A stretch of 64,000 bases of DNA from Methanomicrobiales archaeon HGW-Methanomicrobiales-2 (lineage in GTDB: Archaea; Halobacteriota; Methanomicrobia; Methanomicrobiales; Methanoculleaceae). The notes under the pieces were generated by a model. That model did not search any database. It saw only the letters and a list, made by a program, of their open reading frames with translations, and was not told where the DNA came from. This document shows positions 11,228 through 19,240 of this stretch, in pieces (positions within the stretch are counted from its first letter, which is position 1; each line of letters begins with the position of its first letter). Position numbers and translations under genes: made by a program. Location of the stretch: the NCBI GenBank assembly GCA_002839645.1, contig PGYL01000008.1:1-64000 (forward strand), read 5' to 3'.

Positions 11228-11774
11228 CGTATCCGCTCCATCGGGATCCAAGACGGTGCTTGACCCCCATGTGGTCGAGCACCCGGGCGACCACCATATC
11301 GACGAGGTCGTCGATCGTCTCCGGGTGCTGGTAGAAAGGAGGACTTGCGACCATCACGGTCGCGCCGGCCTCATCGGCTGCGAGCATATTCTTTAGATGG
11401 ATCCGGGAGAGCGGCATCTCCCGGAGGAGGAGGAGGAGGGGCCGCCTCTCCTTGAGGCAGACGTCCGCTGCCCGGGTGATCAGGTTGTCGGCAAACCCGT
11501 TGCTGACCGCCGCAAGCGTCTTCATGCTGCAGGGGACGATCGCCATCCCATCGTAGCAGAACGACCCGCTGGCGATATCGGCCGCGAGGTTGCTGTTCTC
11601 GGCGTATATAGCGTCGAACCCCGAGAGGTCCACGTGCTCGATCCCGGCTATCTGCCGGGCGGTATCGGAGATGACGATATGCACCGTTGCCTGATCGCAG
11701 AGCACCTCGAGCAGGCGATGGGCGTAAATGACCCCGCTTGCTCCGGTGACCCCGACGACAAATTCCTTCTTCAT
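11220..11774 (-). CDS. ubiX: Flavin prenyltransferase, UbiX family
   Basis: Makes prenylated FMN, the cofactor of UbiD decarboxylases, from reduced FMN and dimethylallyl phosphate. The 184-residue protein begins VVGVTGASGVIYAHRLLE (flavodoxin-like FMN loop) and contains IVPCSMKTLAAVSNGFADNLITRAADV and LLLLLREMPLS, both hallmark UbiX motifs. It is the first gene of the ubiX-ubiD-acnX operon and overlaps the ubiD start by 8 nt, which makes a dedicated cofactor supply for the decarboxylase likely. Confidence 0.9.
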   Translation of the reverse strand: MKKEFVVGVTGASGVIYAHRLLEVLCDQATVHIVISDTARQIAGIEHVDLSGFDAIYAENSNLAADIASGSFCYDGMAIVPCSMKTLAAVSNGFADNLITRAADVCLKERRPLLLLLREMPLSRIHLKNMLAADEAGATVMVASPPFYQHPETIDDLVDMVVARVLDHMGVKHRLGSRWSGYDA

Positions 11775-11788
11775 ATGCTCCTCATCGA

Positions 11789-12997
11789 TTATGCAACTGC
11801 GAGTTTATCCTGTTTCGTCGCCCGCTTCACCCGGAGCACCTCCATCGCCGCCAGCTCCACGGTATGGCGGTGCTGCTCGGTGGTGTAGATCCCGAGGCGC
11901 CATTGCTGCCGCCGGGTGTCGTTTAGGGTGTTGATGAGGGGCGAGACCCCCTCGATATCCACCATTGCGTGGCTGTTCCTGACCCGGACCTCCATCGAGA
12001 GGGCGCGGGGGAGCCGGGGGATGTCCACGAGGACGCAGTCCCCCGGGACTCCTGCAGTCTCGGCGATGGCAATGGCGAGGTCCCGCTCGCGGGCGGCCCC
12101 GAGGTCCTGCTGGAGGGCTGCGGCGTTCACCCGGTCTTCGCCGACGTAGAGCGCCCTCTTGTAGAGGTCCCGGACATAGACCCGGCAGGCAAGGTCACGG
12201 GTGATTGCGTGCTCTGAGTGCTTCAGCCGCTCCATGCAGGCGGCGTCGTCCATCCGGACGAGTTCGCGGGCGTCCGCACCCGGGACGTTCTGCACCTCCT
12301 CGTGGAGGGCGTGAACGAACATGCTCGTCGCGATCCGGCTCACGTGGTGGAAGTAGACCGCCGGGCGCATCAGGGTCCGGGCGATCAGGAGCGACTCGGC
12401 GGCGTTGATCCCGCCTTCGGAGAGGGCGATACCGGATTCAGCCAGGATCGTCGACCTGATCAGCCGGTGTGCGTCGACGGTCCCGTAGGGGACACCGGTG
12501 TAGTGGGCGTCCCGCAGGAGGTAGTCCATCCGGTCGACGTCGAGGCTCCCGTGGATGATGCTTGCGAGGCGGTGCTCTCCTGCGACGACGGCGCAGACCT
12601 CGGCGGGGTCGATCCCCTCCGCTTCGAGGATCCCGGCGATTGCCCCCTCGCAGACCAGATGATCGATCTGGTGGTGGCATCTCCCCGTGAACTCCTCCAT
12701 CACCGGTTCGGTGACGTGGGAGAAGGGGCCGTGGCCGATGTCGTGGAGGAGGGCGGCCGTCGCGACGAGCCTCGTCTCGCCCGCATCGAGCCCGAGCTCC
12801 TTGCACATGAGGCCTGCGAGGTGCATCGTCCCGAGCGAGTGCTCAAAGCGGGTATGGTTTGCCCCGGGGTAGACGAGGTTTGCAAACCCGAGCTGGGTGA
12901 TGTGGCGGAGCCGCTGGACAACTCCCGAGTCCAGCAGCCGGAGCGCGAGCGCATCCGCCTCGACGTAGCCGTGCACCGGATCTTTGATGATCTTCAT
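11789..12997 (-). CDS. HD-superfamily phosphohydrolase (dGTPase-like)
   Basis: A 402-residue metal-dependent phosphohydrolase. It begins MKIIKDPVHGYVE, the family's standard start. The metal ligands are seen as TRFEHSLGT (H), LLHDIGHGPFSH (HD) and, further on, SLDVDRMDYLLRDA (D). The family includes nucleotide triphosphohydrolases, but the natural substrate here is unknown. No Shine-Dalgarno sequence is visible. The palindromic left end of a TnpB element sits only about 20 bp upstream of the ATG, so the insertion has probably replaced the native promoter region. Confidence 0.85.
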   Translation of the reverse strand: MKIIKDPVHGYVEADALALRLLDSGVVQRLRHITQLGFANLVYPGANHTRFEHSLGTMHLAGLMCKELGLDAGETRLVATAALLHDIGHGPFSHVTEPVMEEFTGRCHHQIDHLVCEGAIAGILEAEGIDPAEVCAVVAGEHRLASIIHGSLDVDRMDYLLRDAHYTGVPYGTVDAHRLIRSTILAESGIALSEGGINAAESLLIARTLMRPAVYFHHVSRIATSMFVHALHEEVQNVPGADARELVRMDDAACMERLKHSEHAITRDLACRVYVRDLYKRALYVGEDRVNAAALQQDLGAARERDLAIAIAETAGVPGDCVLVDIPRLPRALSMEVRVRNSHAMVDIEGVSPLINTLNDTRRQQWRLGIYTTEQHRHTVELAAMEVLRVKRATKQDKLAVA

Positions 12998-13086
12998 CTG
13001 AATTGGGCAAGGAGACCCCGGCCTTTAGGCCGGGGAGAAATTGCCCTGTCACCTCCGATATATCTTTCTCCTAACCTAATCAGTAT

Positions 13087-14190
13087 ATGAATGTGATTAG
13101 GACAATCACGTTCAAACTTCAGTTGCCCGATGGCGGGTCCACGGCTCTCCTCGATACGATGAGGGCCTATTCCACGGCGTTCTCTGCTTCCGCCCAATGG
13201 GGGTATGAGAACCGTACGTGGAACAAGGTGGAGAACCACAAGGCAACCTACAAGGCTGTTCGTGATACTGTTCCTGATCTTCCGTCCTCTCTGGTGCAGG
13301 GTGCGCGAGACTGTGCGTGTGAAGCCCTGAAAGCCACCAAGTGTAAGAGTTTGCCGGAACGGAAACCACTCGCCGCTATGCGGTACAACCAGCGGGTCAT
13401 CACGGTGAACCTGATCCATGGTATCGCTACGATTGCATCGGTAAAAGGACGAATCAAAGTAGTATTCCCGATCTCGGAGTACCATCGCCAGTACCTTTCC
13501 TGGACCGTCACTTCTTCGACCATCTCGTATGATCGAGGGAAGAGAGTGTTCTATCTCCATATCTCGATGGAGCATCCTGATGTCGAACCGGTACAGGAGG
13601 TCAGAGTGCTTGGTATCGACCGAGGAATCGTGAACGTCGCGGTCTGCTCCGATAACTCCTTTTTCAACTCCAGGCGCGTCAAGAATGCGCGAGCAAAGTA
13701 TGCTCATCTTCGCGCGGAGTTGCAGTCCAAAGGCACCCGGTCGGCAACGCGGAAACTCCGCACGATGTCTCGCCGGGAAAGACGGTTTGTGACTGACACC
13801 AACCATTGTATCGCGAAGCAGATTGTCAATTCTGATTACACGGTCTTTGCTCTGGAAGATTTGAGCAAGATCCGGGTCCAGAAGCGGCGTAGCAGGTCGT
13901 TCAACCGGAAGTTGAACAACTGGGCATTTCACGAACTGGAGCAGTTCCTCCGGTACAAGGCCGAGGCACTCGGAAAGCAAATTCTCCTGGTGGATGCCCG
14001 GTACACCTCGCAGAAGTGCTCGGTGTGCGGGCATACCTACAAGGGAAACCGGGAAGGCTCGTCGTTCCAATGCCGAAAGTGCGGATTCCAACTCCATGCT
14101 GACCTCAATGCTGCTCGTAACATTGCTCAAGCAGGTATATCTTGCCTGAGTAGGCTGCCTGTCAACCAGCCGAATGTAGCGTGTCTCTGA
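13087..14190 (+). CDS. tnpB: TnpB RNA-guided nuclease of IS200/IS605 element
   Basis: A 367-residue TnpB. RuvC-like active-site blocks are visible: GIDRGIVNVAV (first Asp), VFALEDLSKIR (Glu) and HADLNAARN (last Asp). Between the last two sits a zinc ribbon CSVCGH...CRKCGF. TnpB proteins are omega-RNA-guided DNA nucleases that help transposon retention. All catalytic residues are intact, so the protein may be functional. It is less GC-rich than the flanking genes, consistent with recent arrival. Confidence 0.92.
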   Translation: MNVIRTITFKLQLPDGGSTALLDTMRAYSTAFSASAQWGYENRTWNKVENHKATYKAVRDTVPDLPSSLVQGARDCACEALKATKCKSLPERKPLAAMRYNQRVITVNLIHGIATIASVKGRIKVVFPISEYHRQYLSWTVTSSTISYDRGKRVFYLHISMEHPDVEPVQEVRVLGIDRGIVNVAVCSDNSFFNSRRVKNARAKYAHLRAELQSKGTRSATRKLRTMSRRERRFVTDTNHCIAKQIVNSDYTVFALEDLSKIRVQKRRSRSFNRKLNNWAFHELEQFLRYKAEALGKQILLVDARYTSQKCSVCGHTYKGNREGSSFQCRKCGFQLHADLNAARNIAQAGISCLSRLPVNQPNVACL

Positions 14191-14230
14191 CATAGCTACA
14201 AGCCCTGCCCTTCAGGGCGGGGTAGTTGAC
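14150..14230 (+). ncRNA. Predicted omega-RNA / right-end hairpin of the TnpB element
   Basis: In characterised IS605-type elements the guide (omega) RNA overlaps the 3' end of tnpB and runs to the element's right end. Here the corresponding segment ends in the stable hairpin CCCTGCCC-TTCA-GGGCGGGG followed by TAGTTGAC. The 5' boundary is a guess; only the hairpin is directly seen. Confidence 0.4.
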
Positions 14231-14641
14231 CCGTTCTGTTAAGATTTTTGGGAGATGAGTGATAAAGGTATTTGACAACGCGCGGAGTGTGAAATTGTGG
14301 CGCTCGCATGGATCTCGTTTGTCTATAGGACTGCAGCCCTCATGCGCCGGGAAGCTTGGGTCTCTCCCCCCCCACCGCCCGCGCCTGAGGGCGCTCCTCA
14401 CTCGCGCCTTCGGTGCTCAAACTCCTGCCCTTCGGCCAGTCGTTCCCCCGCGAGGGGGGCGGGCAGTAGTTGCGATAGGCCCTGCTGGGGAGCGGCAAGG
14501 CCCCCGGCTGGGCCGAACCGGCCGGAGGTGCTGGTGGGATCAGCCTGGTTTTTCAGGTGCTGAAACTCTGCAAACCGAGTTCTCGATATGTAGATCAGAT
14601 CCCAGGCGATGACATCCCGGACGTCCGACCTAGAAAGATCC
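14231..14641. other. GC-rich non-coding stretch downstream of the TnpB element
   Basis: About 400 bp with no convincing gene; listed ORFs are short and share no family motif. It contains several short inverted repeats, for example CTGCCC facing GGGCAG around 14427-14465 and a C8 run near 14370. It marks the change from GC-rich host DNA to the AT-rich island that follows. Confidence 0.4.
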
Positions 14642-14773
14642 AAGTTGCCGAGGAAATCTCGGCTGGCCGAGGGCTATCTCTACCTGCCGCTCCCAGGAGC
14701 CTTCCCTCGCAGAGGGTCGGTGCAGGAAGAGACACTGGAGGAGATCCGGATGCAGGTTGTCGAATTTTTGTGA
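14642..14773 (+). pseudogene. Possible relic of a small HicB-like antitoxin
   Basis: A frame absent from the ORF track encodes LPLPGAFPRRGSVQEETLEEI ending at a TGA at 14771. The pattern 'LPG...G.T.EEA...I' followed by a hydrophobic tail resembles the end of HicB-type antitoxins, but the N-terminus is missing and the only possible start is a TTG. No HicA-like partner is seen. This is a weak call. Confidence 0.2.
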
Positions 14774-14845
14774 TCAGAAGAAGGCAAGAGATTACTTCGA
14801 GGTAACTTGGAATACTGAGTAAATGGGGTATTGACTCTCTGTAAT

Positions 14846-15568
14846 CTACTGCATGCCTGACGAATTCTCTATGCCAACTCTATAGCGAGGATCAAAAAAT
14901 TTTGGAGTCTCATCCCAAAATGGGTTTAGTCCATAACAACTGATCAATGTGGATAATAATGAAGTTCGTAAATGTTTTAAAATTGAAATTATTTCATGTA
15001 GTTTATCTTTCGAAAATCGACTTGTTGCTCCATTATGGATTACTTGGTGCCTTTCTTTGAACAATTTAATCAAACTACTCCAATTTTCTTGAGATTTTTT
15101 AACGTTTGAATCTAGCATTTTGTCTAATTCGATATCAAAAAACGCTTTATATGCACTCTTTGCCCCTTTTCTTTCATTCAATCTTTGGAAACTCAAACGA
15201 GGTATGTCTCCGCCAAAGAGCGTCTTATCTAGACTATCCGTTTCAGGATCTAGACTGCCGCGCTCGTATACATAATAATTCTTTAAATATTCGTCAAATA
15301 TGCCAATATTATCGAGATAGTTTTTAATTTTCTCCCTAGTTTTCATATGATCGTGATTATCCAAGGTAGCAATCATGACATAGGGTTGATGGTAAAACCA
15401 CAGTTCTTTGGATGATCTAAAGGTATCACGTAAGAGAACTTCTGTAACTGATACTATCAAAATGACTGCCTCGTCGAGGTAATCGAGGTCTATTAGTTTT
15501 TCAATCCTATCAATATGACCGTCAAAAACGTCCGAGATTTTTTGGAGTTCTTCTCCCTTTAGTGCCAT
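14846..15568 (-). CDS. HEPN-domain protein (RiboL-PSP-HEPN-like), hypothetical
   Basis: A 240-residue all-helical protein in AT-rich DNA. Near residue 170 it carries RHQVIHNG, which fits the HEPN active-site pattern R-x4-H with a polar residue after Arg. HEPN domains of this kind are often RNases in toxin, abortive-infection or RNA-repair-associated systems. Earlier parts (EAVILIVSVTEVLLRDTF) resemble the first HEPN helices. No antitoxin-like partner gene is adjacent. Codon use differs clearly from the host genes. The HEPN assignment is inference from the motif and predicted helicity. Confidence 0.5.
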   Translation of the reverse strand: MALKGEELQKISDVFDGHIDRIEKLIDLDYLDEAVILIVSVTEVLLRDTFRSSKELWFYHQPYVMIATLDNHDHMKTREKIKNYLDNIGIFDEYLKNYYVYERGSLDPETDSLDKTLFGGDIPRLSFQRLNERKGAKSAYKAFFDIELDKMLDSNVKKSQENWSSLIKLFKERHQVIHNGATSRFSKDKLHEIISILKHLRTSLLSTLISCYGLNPFWDETPKFFDPRYRVGIENSSGMQ

Positions 15569-15654
15569 TTTATCGCCTTATCGCCTTTTCGTAGCGGGAT
15601 TCCCCTAGACCAACAAGGATAGTTGCGGGGAGAAGAGGAAAAGGGTTGCGGAAC

Positions 15655-16515
15655 GAGATGGCTTTGTATTGGAGGTCATCCCATAACCCTCCAGATCATG
15701 ATGGCACGTGTCAGGTGGATCAATCCGAGGAATGAGTGCTCATAGCGTTCATATCGAGGAACAATCTTCTTGAATGCCTCGATCCAGCTGAAGAACCGTT
15801 CAATCGCCCCTCTTTCTTTGTACAGTATCAGATCGAACCAGCGCGGTCTTCCCCGCTTCGGGTGTAACCGGGATCTCGGGTTGGTCGGGATATTGCTCTT
15901 GATCCTTCGTTTCCAGTTGTACTAGCGGATCATCTGGGCATCGTAGGCTGCATCCGCCGAGATGATTGAGGGATGAACCTGCATCTCCGGAATCGTAAAC
16001 GCTTCAACGGTTGGTTCATAAAGTTGGGAATCATGGATATTTGCCGGGAAGATGGTGCAGACAAGAGGAAGACCGTTTCGATCGACCAGAGCGCTCAGCT
16101 TGTTCCCTTTTACTTTCTTATAGCCATCATAACCAGTCGATCCCCTTTTTTAGCCGGGATATCCTTGGTATCGGTGGAACAGTGGGTGAGATCGATTTTC
16201 CGGATCTCATATCCCGATCGAAGAAGGTCGAGGAAAATGTCCTGATAGATACTATGTTCGGCAAGATAGAGGTGAAACCGATGTACCGTCGATTTCGTGC
16301 CGTATTGCCGAGGGACGTCGCTCCAGATACAACTGGTGGTCAGGGCATACAGAATCCCGTTGAACATCGCCCGATGGTCGGTTCGGGGTCGCGCGACATG
16401 AGGTTTCTGAGGAGGGAGATGCGGCTCAATGATTGCCCAGAGATCGTCATCGGTTTCCCGGAATGCCATACATCTCGGGTTTTATTCAAGACCTCATATA
16501 ATTGTGGGACGATCT
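15655..16515 (-). mobile_element. Degraded IS5-family insertion sequence
   Basis: A transposase reading frame on the minus strand is flanked by loosely matching ends: GAGATGGCTTTGTATTGGAGGTC on the left and, in reverse complement, GAGATCGTCCCACAATTATATGAGGTC on the right. The ends share GAGAT and GAGGTC, but I cannot fix the exact terminal repeats or a target duplication. The transposase is defective (see its own entry). The element sits inside the AT-rich island between the HEPN gene and the T5orf172 gene. Confidence 0.6.
15676..16469 (-). pseudogene. IS5-family transposase, two-frame and with an internal stop
   Basis: The first frame (16469 to about 16110) encodes the N-terminal domain (LPPQKPHVARPRTDHRAMFNGILYAL in part, then WSDVPRQYG). 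The second, in the -1 frame, continues GYDGYKKVKGNKLSALVDRNGLPL and ends at 15676. The junction contains A6G4, so a programmed -1 shift is plausible, as in the IS427 group. A TAG at 15922-15924 interrupts the second frame, which otherwise runs on through KERGAIERFFSWIEAFKKIVP. The first catalytic Asp expected in a DST motif reads CST here. SADAAYDA and AIERFF supply the other two acidic residues. The element is probably dead. Confidence 0.75.
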
Positions 16516-16763
16516 CTTAAAGGAGAATCCAAAGGGGGGACCGTTCACGATGAATAAACGTTTCTGAGTGCGAATTGAGGATTGGTGATATGAGGGATTC
16601 ACTTGTATCCTGTCATCGTTATGTATCATACCTTATTTTTACCGTCGATATTGTGAAGTAGAACGGTTAAAATTGCAAATGGATATGCTTTTAGTATATG
16701 CCGTTGACGTGCCCATATAAGGATTATATTAAATTCATTTAGGAGTTAGGGAGGCTATGCTCA
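16516..16763. other. AT-rich non-coding leader
   Basis: About 250 bp upstream of the T5orf172 gene, markedly AT-rich, with several TATA-like stretches (for example GGATTATATTAAATTC near 16722-16737). I see no gene; it probably holds the promoter of the downstream gene. Confidence 0.4.
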
Positions 16764-18056
16764 ATGGGAATTGGTGATATATTCAAAATTTCTGATATTA
16801 AAAACGAAAATGAAAAGTTAAAGAAAGAAATTGAGGAGTTAAAATCGTATTTTAATCAGTTTCAGGGAATGGATCCTATTCAACTCAACAATGCAATTAA
16901 TAAATTAAAAACTGATATCCAAAATCTAGAACTAAATAAGCAGAAAAGCCAGAACGAAATTAACCAAGTTGAACAGGAATTAAACAAACTTAGAATGCAA
17001 ATTGTTTCGTCTGATGAAGAAATAACGCTTGAATCTTTTGCTTTATACAAACCACATTTCGCTTTTCACAATAGTCATGAATACAAACTTAAACTCGATG
17101 AAATCAGAGAAAAACAAAAAGAAATGATTAAAACTGACCGCGCCGCATCTTGTCCAACAGAATGGACCGTAAATAATAGTAAAAGTGAAGGTAAAAAGTT
17201 TGTAAAATCATTAAAAAAATTACTGTTAAGATCTTTCAATAATGAATGTGATTATTGCGTTGACCATGTAAAATTTAGTAATATTGACCAAAGCGAAAAA
17301 AGAATGAGCACTTCATTTGACACTATTAATAAACTGGGTGAAATAACGCAGATCTCTTTATCGCATGAATATAAAAAATTAAAATTTGATGAGCTTCATC
17401 TCGCATATGAATACCAACTGAAGAAACAGGAAGAAAAAGAAGAACAAGCACGACTAAGAGAGGAAATCAGAGAACAACAAAAATTAGAAAAGGAAATAAA
17501 ATTAGCCAGAGAAAAAATCGCAAAAGAAAAGAAGCATTATGCACAAGTTATTGCGGAAATTACACAAAGAATCTCAGATTCTACTGATGAACAAGAGTTA
17601 ATCGATTTAAATTCAAAATTGGAAAAATTACAAAAAGAAAGGTTAGCTTTAGATGAGGAAGAGAAACTCGTAGATTATCGAGAGAAAAATGCTAAAGCAG
17701 GTTATATTTATATCATTTCGAACATCGGTGCATTTGGCAAAAATGTATTTAAGATAGGTATGACTCGCAGGTTAGATCCTTATGAAAGAGTATATGAGCT
17801 AGGTGATTCTTCTGTACCATTTCCATTTGATACTCATGCAATGATTTTCTCTGATAATGCTCCAGCTCTAGAGGCTATAATTCATCAGCATTTTCATAAA
17901 AATAGGTTGAATAAAATCAATAATCGACGAGAATTTTTTGTTGCCGATGTCAATGAGCTTGAAAAAGTAATTAGGGAAAACTATGATAAGGTTATTGATT
18001 TCGTAAAAGAATCACCTGCAGAACAATATCGAGAAAGTCTCTTAACTCGAGATTAA
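16764..18056 (+). CDS. Coiled-coil DUF4041 protein with C-terminal T5orf172 (GIY-YIG-like) domain
   Basis: A 430-residue protein. Residues 15-90 are a coiled coil. Residues about 90-220 match the DUF4041 pattern (SFALYKPHFAFHNSHEYKLKLDEIREKQKEMI in part), with KKLLLRSFNNECD. A second long charged coiled coil follows. The C-terminus from about 318 (AGYIYIISNIGAFGKNVFKIGMTR) has the GIY-YIG-like T5orf172 fold, ending in EAIIHQHFHKNRLNKINNRREFF with the conserved Glu. Proteins of this architecture are widespread in phages and mobile islands; a nuclease role is inferred, not shown. The gene is strongly AT-rich beside a high-GC genome. Confidence 0.75.
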   Translation: MGIGDIFKISDIKNENEKLKKEIEELKSYFNQFQGMDPIQLNNAINKLKTDIQNLELNKQKSQNEINQVEQELNKLRMQIVSSDEEITLESFALYKPHFAFHNSHEYKLKLDEIREKQKEMIKTDRAASCPTEWTVNNSKSEGKKFVKSLKKLLLRSFNNECDYCVDHVKFSNIDQSEKRMSTSFDTINKLGEITQISLSHEYKKLKFDELHLAYEYQLKKQEEKEEQARLREEIREQQKLEKEIKLAREKIAKEKKHYAQVIAEITQRISDSTDEQELIDLNSKLEKLQKERLALDEEEKLVDYREKNAKAGYIYIISNIGAFGKNVFKIGMTRRLDPYERVYELGDSSVPFPFDTHAMIFSDNAPALEAIIHQHFHKNRLNKINNRREFFVADVNELEKVIRENYDKVIDFVKESPAEQYRESLLTRD

Positions 18057-18069
18057 AATATACTTTCTA

Positions 18070-18288
18070 TTGACGATGAGAGGGAGCTGGCTGAATATTG
18101 CCGAGATTGAACTCAGTGCTCTGACACGCCAGTGCGTGAAGCGAAGAATCCCGACCATCGGAGCACTCCGGACGGAAACAGATACATGGAAACGGCAACG
18201 CAACCAGGCACAGAGGGGTGTCGACTGGCAGTTCACTGCTGAAGATGCAAGAGTGGAACTCAAGTGGCTCTACCCGATGATCTTATAG
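18070..18288 (+). pseudogene. IS630-family transposase C-terminal relic
   Basis: The frame encodes GSWLNIAEIELSALTRQC and later WQFTAEDARVELKWLYP. These are the last 65-70 residues of IS630-type DDE transposases, including the final catalytic Glu of 'WLNxAEIE'. The rest of the transposase is missing and the DNA returns to AT-rich sequence immediately upstream, so this is a fragment left by deletion or recombination. Confidence 0.7.
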
Positions 18289-18520
18289 ATTAAAGCTAGC
18301 GCTGACATACGGTCGGCCTGAATTCAAAGTTCATTCGAACGACGATATCTGGTTTTATCCGTCATGTAAACCGAAGTCCCACGGCCATGACTCTGACAGT
18401 CACTCCCGGATATGATGATTGACCTGATAGTTTCCTTTTCTCTCACGACTGTACCTGCTTCCCCGGCTCCCGGTGTACTATAGGGCTGTAGATGGACGCT
18501 CGAACCGTCACCGCCAAATG
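18289..18520. other. Non-coding stretch after the IS630 relic
   Basis: About 230 bp without a recognisable gene or strong repeat. It separates the plus-strand relic from the convergent minus-strand gene pair. Confidence 0.35.
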
Positions 18521-19231
18521 TTACGTCAAAGTAGGGAGGTGAGTCTTCATTTCGCTGCTTCCTTCAATGAATTCTAAAAATTCCAATCCAAACGCAGATA
18601 TCTCCACAATTTCATATGCCCCTGTGCTTAACCGACCCATACCATCATCACTGAGAAGAGACTTTGATATCAGATCTTGATTGTAAAATTTCAGCAAAGC
18701 GTAGTCCAGACCTAGACATGTAGCAGCCCAGGCACTTCGGATTTTTTCTAGAACTTCCGGTGATTGCTCACCTTGATTTGTTTCTTTCAGTTCTTTTCGC
18801 AGATTTCGGTAATAACTGAGAACCCGAATTTGATCCTCATTAATCCGTAAGGCTAAATCCAAGAAGGTCTCTTTGAAGTCGGAAGTATAGGGGCATACAG
18901 CTTCATTGATCAGTATTTTTTGAAATCGCTTTATTTTATCTTCTGATTTTGTAGTAATGACTCTTTGAAGGATGGAGTAAAACAAATCATTGTAATCCTC
19001 GCATTTGATGTATTCTTTGTCGATGCATGCAGGATCGACCGATTTTAAAAATGCCTCAAATCCTAATACGAAGTAGTTGATACGCTTTTGAATAATCCGC
19101 TCTCGACATTCAATTACTTCCCTCACCATCGGACCAACGCCAGGGGCTAGGTTCAGGAGCATGTTTCTTGTTGTGACTGCAATCTCATCGCCGATTATGT
19201 CAATCTCTTTGTTGTCCATGTTAATTCCCAT
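18521..19231 (-). CDS. Hypothetical helical protein, partner of the caspase-like gene
   Basis: A 236-residue protein of unknown function. Near residues 28-50 it has LAPGVGPMVREVIECRER followed by a long helical, charged region. This 'P.G..V.E....R..R' opening resembles families I associate with defence islands, but I cannot name one. It begins 9 nt after the stop of the upstream gene, so the two are very likely co-translated. An alternative start at 19219 (MDNKEID) is equally possible. Codon use is AT-rich, as in the rest of the island. Confidence 0.55.
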   Translation of the reverse strand: MGINMDNKEIDIIGDEIAVTTRNMLLNLAPGVGPMVREVIECRERIIQKRINYFVLGFEAFLKSVDPACIDKEYIKCEDYNDLFYSILQRVITTKSEDKIKRFQKILINEAVCPYTSDFKETFLDLALRINEDQIRVLSYYRNLRKELKETNQGEQSPEVLEKIRSAWAATCLGLDYALLKFYNQDLISKSLLSDDGMGRLSTGAYEIVEISAFGLEFLEFIEGSSEMKTHLPTLT

Positions 19232-19240
19232 ATCTGTCTG

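Larger units (their letters stand above)
13005..14230 (+). mobile_element. Solo TnpB (IS200/IS605-type) element
   Basis: The element holds one tnpB and no tnpA. Its left part has the palindrome CCCCGGCCTTTAGGCCGGGG (13016-13035). Its right part has CCCTGCCCTTCAGGGCGGGG followed by TAGTTGAC (14203-14230), the usual right-end hairpin of IS605/IS1341-type elements. No target duplication is expected for this family. The outer limits are estimated from the hairpins and are good to perhaps 10-20 bp. Mobilisation would need TnpA in trans. Confidence 0.75.

Noticed and set aside
12994-14193. 399-residue minus-strand ORF antisense to tnpB
   Set aside because: It mirrors tnpB codon for codon and has no family resemblance; the plus-strand TnpB has all catalytic motifs.
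16764-18056. Reading the T5orf172 protein as an SMC-like or phage tail protein
   Set aside because: The coiled coils are short and no ATPase motif is present; the C-terminal YIYIISN...FKIGMTR pattern fits the GIY-YIG-like family better.
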